Shown: in pieces, positions 25,037 through 33,902 of the stretch
How the letters are laid out: the number at the start of each line of letters is the position of its first letter
Position numbering within the stretch: position 1 is the stretch's first letter
NCBI RefSeq assembly: GCF_938015485.1
Contig: NZ_CALLVU010000089.1
Coordinates: forward strand, 1 to 46,596
DNA length: 46,596 nucleotides
Origin: an uncultured Lachnoanaerobaculum sp.
Lineage (GTDB): Bacteria; Bacillota; Clostridia; Lachnospirales; Lachnospiraceae
Direction: 5' to 3'
The notes under the pieces: model-generated
The model's input: only the letters and a program-made list of their open reading frames with translations
Databases searched by the model: none
What the model was told of the DNA's origin: nothing
Position numbers and translations under genes: made by a program

Positions 25037-25765
25037 TTACCTCGCACTCGTATCTATAAGCAAAATTGATATATTATCACTTCCGCCTGACAGATTTGCC
25101 TCCTCTATTAGTCTTTTTGCACTTGACTCTACACCGGCTCCTGAAGATATTATATTAAAAATCTTCTTATCATCAACCATGTTTGTAAGTCCGTCCGAAC
25201 ATAATAACACATACTCGTTTCCCAAAAGTTCCACCTCAAAGCTGTCAATCAGTACCTTGGCTTCCGCCCCTACAGCTCTTGTTATCTTACTCTTGTTCTC
25301 CTTGTACTCGTCACTTTCCCTTGTAATTTCGCCCTTTGATACAAGCATCTCTACAAGAGAGTGATCCTTTGTTATTTGAGCTATTCCGTTCTCATCAAGT
25401 ATATAACATCTGGAATCTCCGACATTGAAAACATACAATGTATTATCTATTATACTTGCCGCCACTACAGTGGTTCCCATTCCTGTAAGGTTCGGATTTT
25501 TAATACCCTCCGCATACAAATTTTCATTTGCATACTCTATAGCTTCTCGGATAGCCACCACAGGCATTTTCATTGTATTTTCAATATATGTTATCATATA
25601 TCCGATAAGAGACTTTGATGCATAATCTCCTGCCTTTTCTCCTCCCATACCGTCAGCCACAATATATAAATTCGGCAGTACCCCTATCGGTACATCACTT
25701 ACATATACTGTATCCTGATTTATGAGTCTGATCCTGCCTACATCGGTCAATGCAACCGAATACAT
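25037..25765 (-). CDS. stp: PP2C-family serine/threonine phosphatase
   Basis: This PPM-type, Mn2+-dependent phosphatase reverses PrkC phosphorylation. The 242-residue protein carries the metal-binding motifs TDVGRIRLINQD, VADGMGGEKAGD, FNVGDSRCYIL, LLCSDGLTNMVDD and SGGSDNISILL. The start ATG follows GGAGGTG. It is three bases after rlmN and four before prkC. The rlmN-stp-prkC order is a standard Firmicutes arrangement. Confidence 0.96.
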   Translation of the reverse strand: MYSVALTDVGRIRLINQDTVYVSDVPIGVLPNLYIVADGMGGEKAGDYASKSLIGYMITYIENTMKMPVVAIREAIEYANENLYAEGIKNPNLTGMGTTVVAASIIDNTLYVFNVGDSRCYILDENGIAQITKDHSLVEMLVSKGEITRESDEYKENKSKITRAVGAEAKVLIDSFEVELLGNEYVLLCSDGLTNMVDDKKIFNIISSGAGVESSAKRLIEEANLSGGSDNISILLIDTSAR

Positions 25766-25767
25766 AT

Positions 25768-26823
25768 TTACACCTCCAAGCTTTCAGATTCACCGTTCGT
25801 CTCGATAAATCTTCTTCTCAACTGTCCACAGGCACCATCAATATCTCTGCCCATCTCTCTTCTGACTGTGGCATTGACACCCTTTTTCTCCAAAAACTCT
25901 CTGAAAGCCTTTATTTTAAGCTTATCCGACTGCTTAAAATCCCTCTCTTTTATCGGATTTACAGGTATCAGATTGATGTGTATGTTTCTTCCGTTTACAA
26001 GTTTTACAAGTTTTTTTGCCTCCTCTATGTTGTCATTTACTCCCGCTACCAACGAGTACTCATATGATACTCTTCTTCCTGTCTTTTTAAAGTAATAATC
26101 ACAGGCTGAAATAACATCTTTTAATGCATACTTGTTGGCCACAGGCATTATAGTTCTTCTTATCTCATCATTTGGCGCATGCAGTGAAAGTGCCAATGTT
26201 ATATTAAGCCCTTCATCTGCAAGTTGCCTTATCTTAGGCACAATACCGCAGGTGGATACCGTAATATTTCGTTGGCTGATATTTAACCCCATATCACTGC
26301 TTATAATTCTGACAAATTTTACTATATTTTCATAGTTGTCCATAGGCTCTCCGGAACCCATCACCACTATATTCGATACCCTCTCTCCCAAAAGTCTTTG
26401 AATGCTGTATACCTGATCAAGCATCTCACCAGCAGTAAGATTTCTGACAAGTCCGTCCAATGTGGAAGCACAAAACTTACAGCCCATTCTGCATCCCACC
26501 TGTGATGAAATACAGACGGAGTTGCCGTGTTCATACTTCATTCTCACACTTTCTATAATATTTCCGTCAGACAATGCAAACAAATACTTTCTCGTATCGT
26601 CTATCTTTGATTTAAAGACCTCCACAGCCTTAAGCCCTGTAAGTGCAGCTTGTGAATTCAGTCTTTCTCTGAATACCTTTGAAAGATTCGTACACTCATC
26701 AAAGGACTCTATCAGTGATTTATGCATCCATTCAAACAACTGCTTTGCTCTGAATGCAGGCTCACCCATATCCTTTACAAAGGTCTTTAACTCATCCAAA
26801 TCCATTGACTTTATATCAGTCAT
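25768..26823 (-). CDS. rlmN: Dual-specificity RNA methyltransferase RlmN
   Basis: A radical-SAM enzyme that makes 2-methyladenosine in 23S rRNA (A2503) and in some tRNAs. The 351-residue protein has the CxxxCxxC cluster (CRMGCKFC, about 104-111) preceded by SVCISSQVG, the segment VVMGSGEPMDNYEN, and STCGIVPKI, all typical. The second catalytic Cys lies near the C-terminus in GACGQLRRRF. ATG 26823, just after GGAGAG, is preferred to an ATG 14 codons upstream inside rsmB. It overlaps the rsmB end by eight bases. Confidence 0.96.
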   Translation of the reverse strand: MTDIKSMDLDELKTFVKDMGEPAFRAKQLFEWMHKSLIESFDECTNLSKVFRERLNSQAALTGLKAVEVFKSKIDDTRKYLFALSDGNIIESVRMKYEHGNSVCISSQVGCRMGCKFCASTLDGLVRNLTAGEMLDQVYSIQRLLGERVSNIVVMGSGEPMDNYENIVKFVRIISSDMGLNISQRNITVSTCGIVPKIRQLADEGLNITLALSLHAPNDEIRRTIMPVANKYALKDVISACDYYFKKTGRRVSYEYSLVAGVNDNIEEAKKLVKLVNGRNIHINLIPVNPIKERDFKQSDKLKIKAFREFLEKKGVNATVRREMGRDIDGACGQLRRRFIETNGESESLEV

Positions 26824-28150
26824 TATCTCTCCTAAATACTGCAATGAAAAAACCGTCGCAGTCATCTCTTCCCGGTATCAACTTAAGATACCCTCTCTTT
26901 AATTCCTCCGTATCAAAACGTTCAAGCAAATCGCCTTTTAATCTGCCTGTCAAATCCGGCTGCTTAAAATCACTGTGATCTTTTAAAAACTTTGACACAT
27001 TCTCTTCGTTTTCAGCTTTGTTCAATGTACAGGTTGAAAATATAAGTTCCCCGCCCTTTTTTACATACTTTGATACATTATCAAGCATTTCTTTTTGTAA
27101 AGCGGAAAGCAAATCCGTCCCTTCAGGATTAAGTCTGTATTTTATATCAGGCTTCTTTCCTATAATACCTATGCCGCTGCATGGAAGGTCCGCCAGTACC
27201 AAATCACTTTCTGCAAATCTCTCATCAAATACTCTTGCATCCGCCACTACAGGATTTATATTTTTAAAGCCCTGTACTTTTACATTCTCTACTATCAGAT
27301 TGACCTTATTTTCACTGACATCACAGGAATAAATTACAGAATCACTTTTTAATTTATCAGCCAGCAAAAAGCTCTTTCCTCCCGGAGCCGCACATACATC
27401 CACAGCCTTTTTTATATTCTCAGGTACTATAAGCTTAGATATCATTGAGGATGAAACATCGGTAATATAACACTTTCCCGATTTTATTGCTGAGATTTCA
27501 TCTACTTTATCAAATCCGCTTATATATAGAACAGAGTCGTTAAGTTTTGAATTTTCAACCTTGATATTACTATCTTTCAGTTCCTTAATCACATCCGTAA
27601 TCTTTGACTTTGATGTATTCACTCTTACGGATAAAGGTCTGTTTGAGAGAAAGTACTCCAATGTTTTATCAAAATACTCGCCTGTATTTTCTTTTATTAT
27701 ATCAAGCAAAAACTCCGGCACAGAGTACTTAATACATTTATCCTCAAAGCTTATAGATTCTTTTTCAGCACTTATCTTTCTTAATATACCGTTTACAAAA
27801 CCTGTAAGTGCCGTAAGTCTTCTTTGCTTTACAAGGTTTACGGCTTCATTTATTACGGCTCTGTCAGGTACTCTGTCCATATAAAGCATTTGATAGATTG
27901 CCATTCTCAGTATTTCTCTGATTACAGGCTTGACACGCTTACCGTTATTATATTTTTTTATAATAAAATCAAGCTGCAACCTGTACTCCACAACTCCGTG
28001 GACCACCCTTGAAAAGAAGCCTCTGTCCGCCTTTGACAGATATGAATACTTTTCAAGCGCCATATCTATAACCTTGTGGCTGTACTCCCCTTCAACATCT
28101 ATAAGCATCAAGGCTTCCAAAATAAGAGCCCTTATATTCGTTTTTTCCAT
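26816..28150 (-). CDS. rsmB: 16S rRNA (cytosine-967-C5)-methyltransferase RsmB
   Basis: RsmB methylates C967 of 16S rRNA using SAM. The 444-residue protein has an N-terminal NusB-like RNA-binding domain (about 1-130, SKADRGFFSRVVHGVVEYR) and a Rossmann methyltransferase domain with AAPGGKS, LADLPCSG and the second catalytic cysteine in STCTLNKAENE. It lies two bases after the zinc peptidase gene and overlaps rlmN, in the conserved def-fmt-rsmB-rlmN order. Confidence 0.95.
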   Translation of the reverse strand: MEKTNIRALILEALMLIDVEGEYSHKVIDMALEKYSYLSKADRGFFSRVVHGVVEYRLQLDFIIKKYNNGKRVKPVIREILRMAIYQMLYMDRVPDRAVINEAVNLVKQRRLTALTGFVNGILRKISAEKESISFEDKCIKYSVPEFLLDIIKENTGEYFDKTLEYFLSNRPLSVRVNTSKSKITDVIKELKDSNIKVENSKLNDSVLYISGFDKVDEISAIKSGKCYITDVSSSMISKLIVPENIKKAVDVCAAPGGKSFLLADKLKSDSVIYSCDVSENKVNLIVENVKVQGFKNINPVVADARVFDERFAESDLVLADLPCSGIGIIGKKPDIKYRLNPEGTDLLSALQKEMLDNVSKYVKKGGELIFSTCTLNKAENEENVSKFLKDHSDFKQPDLTGRLKGDLLERFDTEELKRGYLKLIPGRDDCDGFFIAVFRRDND

Positions 28151-28152
28151 TA

Positions 28153-28863
28153 TCAGTCTCTTCTTCCTCTTCCGTTAAATAAGAGCAAAAGTCTCAGCAA
28201 CTGCAATACTCCCGAAGCGGCTGCAGCCACATAGGTCATAGCTGCCGCAAAAAGCACCTTTCTTGCACTCTTATCTTCATTTGACGGCAATATATTGTTG
28301 CTTTGTAACTCAATCAGTGCTCTTCTTGAGGCGTCAAACTCTACAGGCAATGTTATTATCTGGAATATTACCGCAAGTAAAAACAGTCCTATTCCAAGCT
28401 GTATAAGTATATTTGACATATTTCCGTAGCCAAGCAATATGCCTATAAATATCATAGGCCAGGCCAGTCTGCTTCCCCAGCTTGCTATAGGTACAAATGC
28501 ACTTCTTAAGTTCAGCGGAACATAGCCTACATTGTCCTGTATGGCATGACCGCATTCATGTGCCGCAACGGCTATTGCAGCCACGGATGTTGAATTATAT
28601 ATAACCTCACTGAGGCTGACAGTCTTATCTCTCGGGTCATAGTGGTCTGTAAGTCTGCCTGATACAGGTCTTACTCCCACATCGTAGATTCCGTTTGCCC
28701 TAAGTATTCTCTCAGCCACCTCTCTTCCTGTGAGGTTTGACTCGGATCTCACTCTCTCGTACTTTGCAAATGTCGTTTTCATTCTCCATGAAGCAAGCAA
28801 TGTGATTACCATTCCGATTATTACAAATATGTATGTTATATCAAAGCCGTAACCGTAGTACAT
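28153..28863 (-). CDS. Zinc metallopeptidase, membrane-bound (YugP family)
   Basis: A 236-residue integral membrane protein of the neutral zinc metallopeptidase type-2 family (YugP in Bacillus). The motif AAHECGHAIQ (about 99-108) supplies the HExxH zinc ligands. It is bracketed by hydrophobic segments at the N-terminus (ITYIFVIIGMVITLLAS), around MIFIGILLGYG and LLAVIFQIITLPVEF, and in the C-terminal AAAMTYVAAAASGVLQLL region. The later EFDASRRA probably supplies the third ligand. The substrate is unknown. The start ATG follows GGAGGGGC. Its place between fmt and rsmB is common in Clostridia. Confidence 0.9.
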   Translation of the reverse strand: MYYGYGFDITYIFVIIGMVITLLASWRMKTTFAKYERVRSESNLTGREVAERILRANGIYDVGVRPVSGRLTDHYDPRDKTVSLSEVIYNSTSVAAIAVAAHECGHAIQDNVGYVPLNLRSAFVPIASWGSRLAWPMIFIGILLGYGNMSNILIQLGIGLFLLAVIFQIITLPVEFDASRRALIELQSNNILPSNEDKSARKVLFAAAMTYVAAAASGVLQLLRLLLLFNGRGRRD

Positions 28864-28873
28864 AAGCCCCTCC

Positions 28874-29815
28874 TTATTTTCCTAATACATATCCCTGCTT
28901 TATCTCTCTGCCGAGCAAAAAGTCCTTTGCGGACATTCTTTTCTTACCTTCAAGTTGTAAAGACAGCACCTTTAAGACGCTGTTATTACATATTATAAAA
29001 ATGTCTTTATTAAAGCTATATATTTTGCCGTAATTTTCGCTTAAATTTATATTTGGTAATTCCGATATATTTTCACAACCTATTGCTTCCCAAATCTTTA
29101 ATACCTTACCCTCATACTTTGTATATGCACTTGGCCAAGGATTCATTCCCCTTATAAGTCTTTCAATCTCCGTGGCGGATTTATTAAAGTCTATCTCACC
29201 CATCTGCTTTGAAATCATCTTGGCATACTCCGTAGTCGCCTCCCCCTGAGGTGTAGGAGTAATACTGTCAAAATTTGCTATAGTATCCGCTATAGCCTCA
29301 CCTCCAAGTATTGCCAGCTTGTCAAAAAGCGATCCTCCTGTCTCATCATCTGCGATAGGAAGTTCATATTGCTTTAAGATATCTCCGGTATCAAGGCCTT
29401 CATCCATAAGCATTGTGGTAATACCGGTCTTTTTCTTGCCGTCTATAATCGACCACTGTATAGGTGCCGCGCCTCTGTACTCCGGCAAAAGTGATGCATG
29501 AATGTTGATGCAACCCAGCTTCGGAATATCAAGTATTTCCTTAGGTAAAATCTTTCCGTACGCCACCACCACAAAAAAATCGGCATTTTCAGACTTCAGT
29601 CTTTCAATCAGTGCTTCATCTTTCATCTTTGAAGGGGTAAGCACCGGAATATTTAATTCCTGCGCCAGCTCCTTTACAGGTGTCGGGCTAAGTTCTCCTC
29701 TGTTTCTTTTCTTATCCTCTCTTGTAAGTACCAAGCTGACATCATGTCCTGCTTCTACCAGGCTTTTAAGAGGCTGTAGCGAAAAATCGGGAGTTCCCAT
29801 AAAAACTATTTTCAT
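28874..29815 (-). CDS. fmt: Methionyl-tRNA formyltransferase
   Basis: This enzyme puts a formyl group from 10-formyl-THF on Met-tRNA of the initiator. The 313-residue protein begins MKIVFMGTPDFSLQPLKSL and has the active-site region INIHASLLPEYRGAAPIQW and TTMLMDEGLDTGDIL, followed by the C-terminal OB domain (about 205-313). Its start overlaps the def stop (ATGA), so formylase and deformylase are made together. The formyl donor links it to fhs, which is in the same operon. Confidence 0.97.
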   Translation of the reverse strand: MKIVFMGTPDFSLQPLKSLVEAGHDVSLVLTREDKKRNRGELSPTPVKELAQELNIPVLTPSKMKDEALIERLKSENADFFVVVAYGKILPKEILDIPKLGCINIHASLLPEYRGAAPIQWSIIDGKKKTGITTMLMDEGLDTGDILKQYELPIADDETGGSLFDKLAILGGEAIADTIANFDSITPTPQGEATTEYAKMISKQMGEIDFNKSATEIERLIRGMNPWPSAYTKYEGKVLKIWEAIGCENISELPNINLSENYGKIYSFNKDIFIICNNSVLKVLSLQLEGKKRMSAKDFLLGREIKQGYVLGK

Positions 29816-30312
29816 TCTTCATCTTCCTCTTCTTCGTACATTTTTTCAAGTTCCTCATTGTCTATCAGTTCACCCTCTACAAGGTCTACATAAAGCTCTC
29901 CGTCAAGATGTGCACACTCATGACAGATAGCTCTTGCAAGCAATCCCTCGCCCTCTATAGTGTACTCATTCATATCAAGGTCAAATGCCTTTGCCACTAC
30001 ATGATTAGGTCTTTTTACTATACCGCTCTTTCCCGGAACGCTGAGACATCCCTCATATCCCACCTGCTCTCCGTCCTGCTCAAGAATAACAGGATTTATA
30101 AGAACATGTACATTTTCAGGCTCGGTCTCTATTACCACTATTCTCTTTAAAACACCTACCTGAGGAGCCGCAAGTCCGACACCGTTAGCCTCTCTCATTG
30201 TGTCAATCATATCTTCCACCAAAACTCTTGTTCTGTCGTTTACTTCTTTTACTTCTTTACACTTCTTGTTTAAAACATTGTCTCCCATTACTCGTATTGC
30301 TCTTATTGCCAT
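29812..30312 (-). CDS. def: Peptide deformylase
   Basis: This metalloenzyme removes the formyl group from new proteins. The 166-residue protein has motif 1 GVGLAAPQVG, motif 2 EGCLSVPG with the Cys ligand, and motif 3 HECAHLDG with the HExxH ligands (the usual Asp before the second His is Ala here). It ends in an acidic tail (EEEEDEE). ATG 30312, six bases after AGGAG, is preferred to the in-frame start at 30336. It follows priA by 10 bp. Confidence 0.96.
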   Translation of the reverse strand: MAIRAIRVMGDNVLNKKCKEVKEVNDRTRVLVEDMIDTMREANGVGLAAPQVGVLKRIVVIETEPENVHVLINPVILEQDGEQVGYEGCLSVPGKSGIVKRPNHVVAKAFDLDMNEYTIEGEGLLARAICHECAHLDGELYVDLVEGELIDNEELEKMYEEEEDEE

Positions 30313-30322
30313 ATCTATCTCC

Positions 30323-32548
30323 TTAATTAAAGTCATATACCGCTCCTACATTCCTGTAAGAGCCAAGACCTTCTTCTATTTTTTTTTGTATATCTAAAAG
30401 TATATCATAATTAGCATTTTTTATGTATACCAGTTTTCTGTAATAGTCCTTTACCTTCACAACACTTGGATCTGTAGGACCTATTATTACAGATTTTTTG
30501 AAAATATTGTCTGATTTTAATGTATTAACTATAGCAGTTGCACATTTATTCAGTTCTTCCTCTCTGATACTGCTAAACATCACTGTAAGCATATGACAGA
30601 CCGGAGGGTAATCTCCCAGTTTCCTGTATGCAATCTCATTTTCAAAATATTTTTTATAATCCTGTGCCGCCGCAGCCACTATAGCATAATTTTCAGGCTT
30701 ATATGTCTGTATTACGGCCTCACCGCTCTTTGCTCTGCCCGCCCTGCCTGCAGCCTGTGTAAGCAGCTCAAAAGTTCTCTGTGCACTGTTATAATTGCTC
30801 ACATACAGTGAGGTGTCTGCCGCCATTATGCCCACAAGTGTTACATTGTCAAAATCATGTCCTTTTACAATCATCTGTGTGCCGATCAAAATATCCGCAT
30901 CACCCCTTGCAAAATCTCTTATCATATCATTTGCACTGTTCTTCTTTGAAACACTGTCCGTATCCATTCGTAAAACCTTGGCACTTGGAAAGACTTCCCT
31001 TGTCATAGCTTCAAGCTTCTGTGTGCCTGTACCGAAGTTTGCAATATACTTTGAACCGCAACTTGGACAAACTTTCGGTAAATCAATACTGTAACCGCAG
31101 TAATGACATACAAGTTTATTGTTATTGTGCAAAGTCATTGTAACATCACAGTGCTTACATTTTATGGCTTCTCCACATGAGCGGCAGGATACAAAACTTG
31201 AATATCCCCTTCTGTTCATAAAAAGCATCACCTGCTCATGTTTTCTTAATCTGTCCTCTATCAGAGTTTTCAACTTGTTGCTGAAAATGCTCCTGTTGCC
31301 CATTTTCAACTCATCTCTCATATCGACTATGATTACCTTAGGCAGTAAGGTATTTTTTGCCCTTTCTTTCAGCTCCAAAAGTTTTATCTCTCCTGTTACG
31401 GCCCTGTTATAAGTCTCAGGAGTCGGGGTCGCAGATGCCAAAAGCAGTGAAGCTCCGGCTATATTTGCAAGTTTACCTGCCACATCTCTTACATTAAAAG
31501 TAGGTACATTCTCATTTTTGTAGGCGGAGTCATGCTCTTCATCTATTACTATAAGCCCCAATCTTTTTACAGGGGCAAATATTGCGGACCTCGGACCTAT
31601 TATCACATCGGCATCACCGTTTTTTATTCTGTCAAACTGATAAAACCTTTCATTTTTTGAAAGCTTTGAATTGATTATAGCCACTCTGTCTTTAAAATGC
31701 TCAGCCATTCTAAGTACTGTCTGATAAGTCAACGAAATCTCAGGTATAAGTACTATAGCCTGAAAGCCCTTACTTATCACATATTTAATCATATTTATAA
31801 ATACAAGAGTCTTACCGCTGCCTGTAATACCGTGCAGCAGGTAGGTATTTTTGTTTCCGACGTCAAAGTCTTTTTTGAAAATATCCACCGAAAGCTTTTG
31901 CTCCTCATTTAAAATATATTCATTTGTCGCCTGTATCTCATTAAAATCTTCCACTCCCAAAGACTTAAGTATAGGCAAAAGCGGATCTGATTTTCTTTTC
32001 TTATTTCCTACTGTGATATATCCCTCTTCCACCATCCTCTTTATTGTGGCGGAATTTACCTTAAGTTCTTTATTTACATAGCTTTGCGGCAGGCTTTCAG
32101 TTTTCTTAAGTTCTTCTAAAAGCCTTACCCACGCAACTTTTCGCTTCTTTGTAAGCTCTTCCAAAACATCCTCTCCGATATCTCGGTTTAAAAAAATTTC
32201 ATTGCTTATCTTTTCTTCCACATTTGACTTTACAGGCATTACAGTGGAAATAGCTTTATCAAAGGTTACTCCGTATCTGTGCTTTATCCATATAGCCAGA
32301 CGCAGCAGGTTTTCATCTGTGCTAAGCTCTCCATTTTCTATATCCTTAATATATTTTAACTTGGATATATCTACATCACTTTCTTCTTTTATATCTATTA
32401 TATAACCTTTTTTGGTCAATTTTCCGAATTCAATCAAAACAGGACAGCCCGGAGTAACCTTATCCCTCAAATTCATGGGGATAAGGTATGTAAACGGTCT
32501 GTCCACATTTGTATTTGCTACAATTATATCAGCGAATAAATTTTTCAT
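30323..32548 (-). CDS. priA: Primosomal replication restart helicase PriA
   Basis: PriA is a 3'-5' superfamily 2 helicase that reloads the replisome at stalled forks. The 741-residue protein has the N-terminal DNA-binding domain (about 1-105), Walker A GITGSGKT, the DEEH box (VIDEEHDSAY), a zinc region with four CxxC pairs (CRSCGEAIKCKHC and CHYCGY..CPSCG) and the helicase motif QAAGRAGR. Its start overlaps the murF 3' end by 20 bp and lacks a strong ribosome site, so it may depend on coupling. Confidence 0.97.
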   Translation of the reverse strand: MKNLFADIIVANTNVDRPFTYLIPMNLRDKVTPGCPVLIEFGKLTKKGYIIDIKEESDVDISKLKYIKDIENGELSTDENLLRLAIWIKHRYGVTFDKAISTVMPVKSNVEEKISNEIFLNRDIGEDVLEELTKKRKVAWVRLLEELKKTESLPQSYVNKELKVNSATIKRMVEEGYITVGNKKRKSDPLLPILKSLGVEDFNEIQATNEYILNEEQKLSVDIFKKDFDVGNKNTYLLHGITGSGKTLVFINMIKYVISKGFQAIVLIPEISLTYQTVLRMAEHFKDRVAIINSKLSKNERFYQFDRIKNGDADVIIGPRSAIFAPVKRLGLIVIDEEHDSAYKNENVPTFNVRDVAGKLANIAGASLLLASATPTPETYNRAVTGEIKLLELKERAKNTLLPKVIIVDMRDELKMGNRSIFSNKLKTLIEDRLRKHEQVMLFMNRRGYSSFVSCRSCGEAIKCKHCDVTMTLHNNNKLVCHYCGYSIDLPKVCPSCGSKYIANFGTGTQKLEAMTREVFPSAKVLRMDTDSVSKKNSANDMIRDFARGDADILIGTQMIVKGHDFDNVTLVGIMAADTSLYVSNYNSAQRTFELLTQAAGRAGRAKSGEAVIQTYKPENYAIVAAAAQDYKKYFENEIAYRKLGDYPPVCHMLTVMFSSIREEELNKCATAIVNTLKSDNIFKKSVIIGPTDPSVVKVKDYYRKLVYIKNANYDILLDIQKKIEEGLGSYRNVGAVYDFN

Positions 32549-33902
32549 AATTTTTTATTTTGTCTACTACATCAAAAAGTCTCATACTGTTTGAACCCTT
32601 TAAAAGGCATACGTCGCCTTCCTGTAAATATTCAAGCAGATAATCTTTAAGCTCTTCATTATTATCAAAACTTTTGTTGAATGTATTTAAACGGCCTGTA
32701 ATCTCTTTTGCCAAATCTCCTACACTAAACACAGCATCAAGCTTAAGATTTTTTAATATAAACTCTCCAATCTCTTTGTGAAGCTTGATTTCATCCGCTC
32801 CCAGCTCTTTCATATCCGCCAAAACCGCCACTTTTCTTTTCGCATCAAAATCCTTTAAGATAGAAAGCGACGCCTTCATAGAATCGGGAGAAGCGTTGTA
32901 TGTATCATCTATTACAGTAAGATTCTTAAGCTTTAAAAGTTCCTGTCTGTGTGCAAAACCTCTAAAAGACTCCAGATGCCTGCTTGCAGACTCAAGGTCC
33001 AGATTATAGTGATTTGCTACAGCCAGTGCCGCAAGCGCATTTGATATCTGATGTTCTCCGAATACATTCAAAGACACTTTTACACTTTTTCCACATATAT
33101 GTGCCACAAATTCAGGAAGTGCATTGTGAAATACAATATCGCTTGCATAATAATCACAATCCTTATTTCCCTTGGCACTGAAAAATTTATATATTATTCC
33201 CTCTTTTTCGGGAGGATTACAAAGCATATCATTGTCCACATTTAAAAACATCACACTGCCTGACTTCATTCCGTCCGTTATATGGAACTTTTCAGACCTT
33301 ATATTCTCTCTTGTATGAAGGTTTTCAATATGCGCCGTACCTATATTTGTGACTACGGCACAGTCACATTTGACTATCTTTGCGATGCGCTCCATCTCAC
33401 CGAACATGCTCATTCCAAGTTCTATAACACCTATCTCTTCGTCGTTTATTCTGCTGATTGTGACAGGTACGCCAAGCTGTGAGTTGAAATTGTTCGGGGT
33501 CTTAAATACCTTAAGATCTGAAAGTGCAAGTGCCACCATCTCTCTTGTCGTGGTCTTTCCGACACTTCCTGTTATACCTACAAGCGGCAAGGAGAGTTTG
33601 CTTCTAAGATATGTGCCCAGATCCTGTAGCGCCTTTGTAGTATTCTCTACAAGTACTACATTAAAGTCTGATTTTAAGAAAATATCTTTTCTTGAACTTA
33701 CAGCCACTCTGCATCCGGCAGTATATACAGCTTCCAAAAATTTATGTGCATCGTTTCGCTCTCCCACTACCGGCACAAAGAGACTTTTTTTATTCGCCTC
33801 TCTTGAGTCGATTACAATATTTGAAAATACTGCATCTTCATTTCCTGAGATAAGAACTCCGCCTGTCGCAGCTATAAGCTCTCTTACACTAGTTTCTTTC
33901 AT
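32529..33902 (-). CDS. murF: UDP-MurNAc-tripeptide:D-alanyl-D-alanine ligase
   Basis: MurF adds D-Ala-D-Ala to the peptidoglycan precursor using ATP in the cytosol. The 457-residue protein has the Mur ligase P-loop GSVGKTTTREM (about 114-124), VIELGMSMFGEM, TNIGTAHIENL and the C-terminal segment VIDDTYNASPDSMK, typical of MurF. It overlaps the murE 3' end by 14 bp and the priA start by 20 bp. Other Mur ligases and mraY are not in the window; an murE-murF pair split from the main dcw cluster is seen in some Lachnospiraceae. Confidence 0.95.
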   Translation of the reverse strand: MKETSVRELIAATGGVLISGNEDAVFSNIVIDSREANKKSLFVPVVGERNDAHKFLEAVYTAGCRVAVSSRKDIFLKSDFNVVLVENTTKALQDLGTYLRSKLSLPLVGITGSVGKTTTREMVALALSDLKVFKTPNNFNSQLGVPVTISRINDEEIGVIELGMSMFGEMERIAKIVKCDCAVVTNIGTAHIENLHTRENIRSEKFHITDGMKSGSVMFLNVDNDMLCNPPEKEGIIYKFFSAKGNKDCDYYASDIVFHNALPEFVAHICGKSVKVSLNVFGEHQISNALAALAVANHYNLDLESASRHLESFRGFAHRQELLKLKNLTVIDDTYNASPDSMKASLSILKDFDAKRKVAVLADMKELGADEIKLHKEIGEFILKNLKLDAVFSVGDLAKEITGRLNTFNKSFDNNEELKDYLLEYLQEGDVCLLKGSNSMRLFDVVDKIKNYEKFIR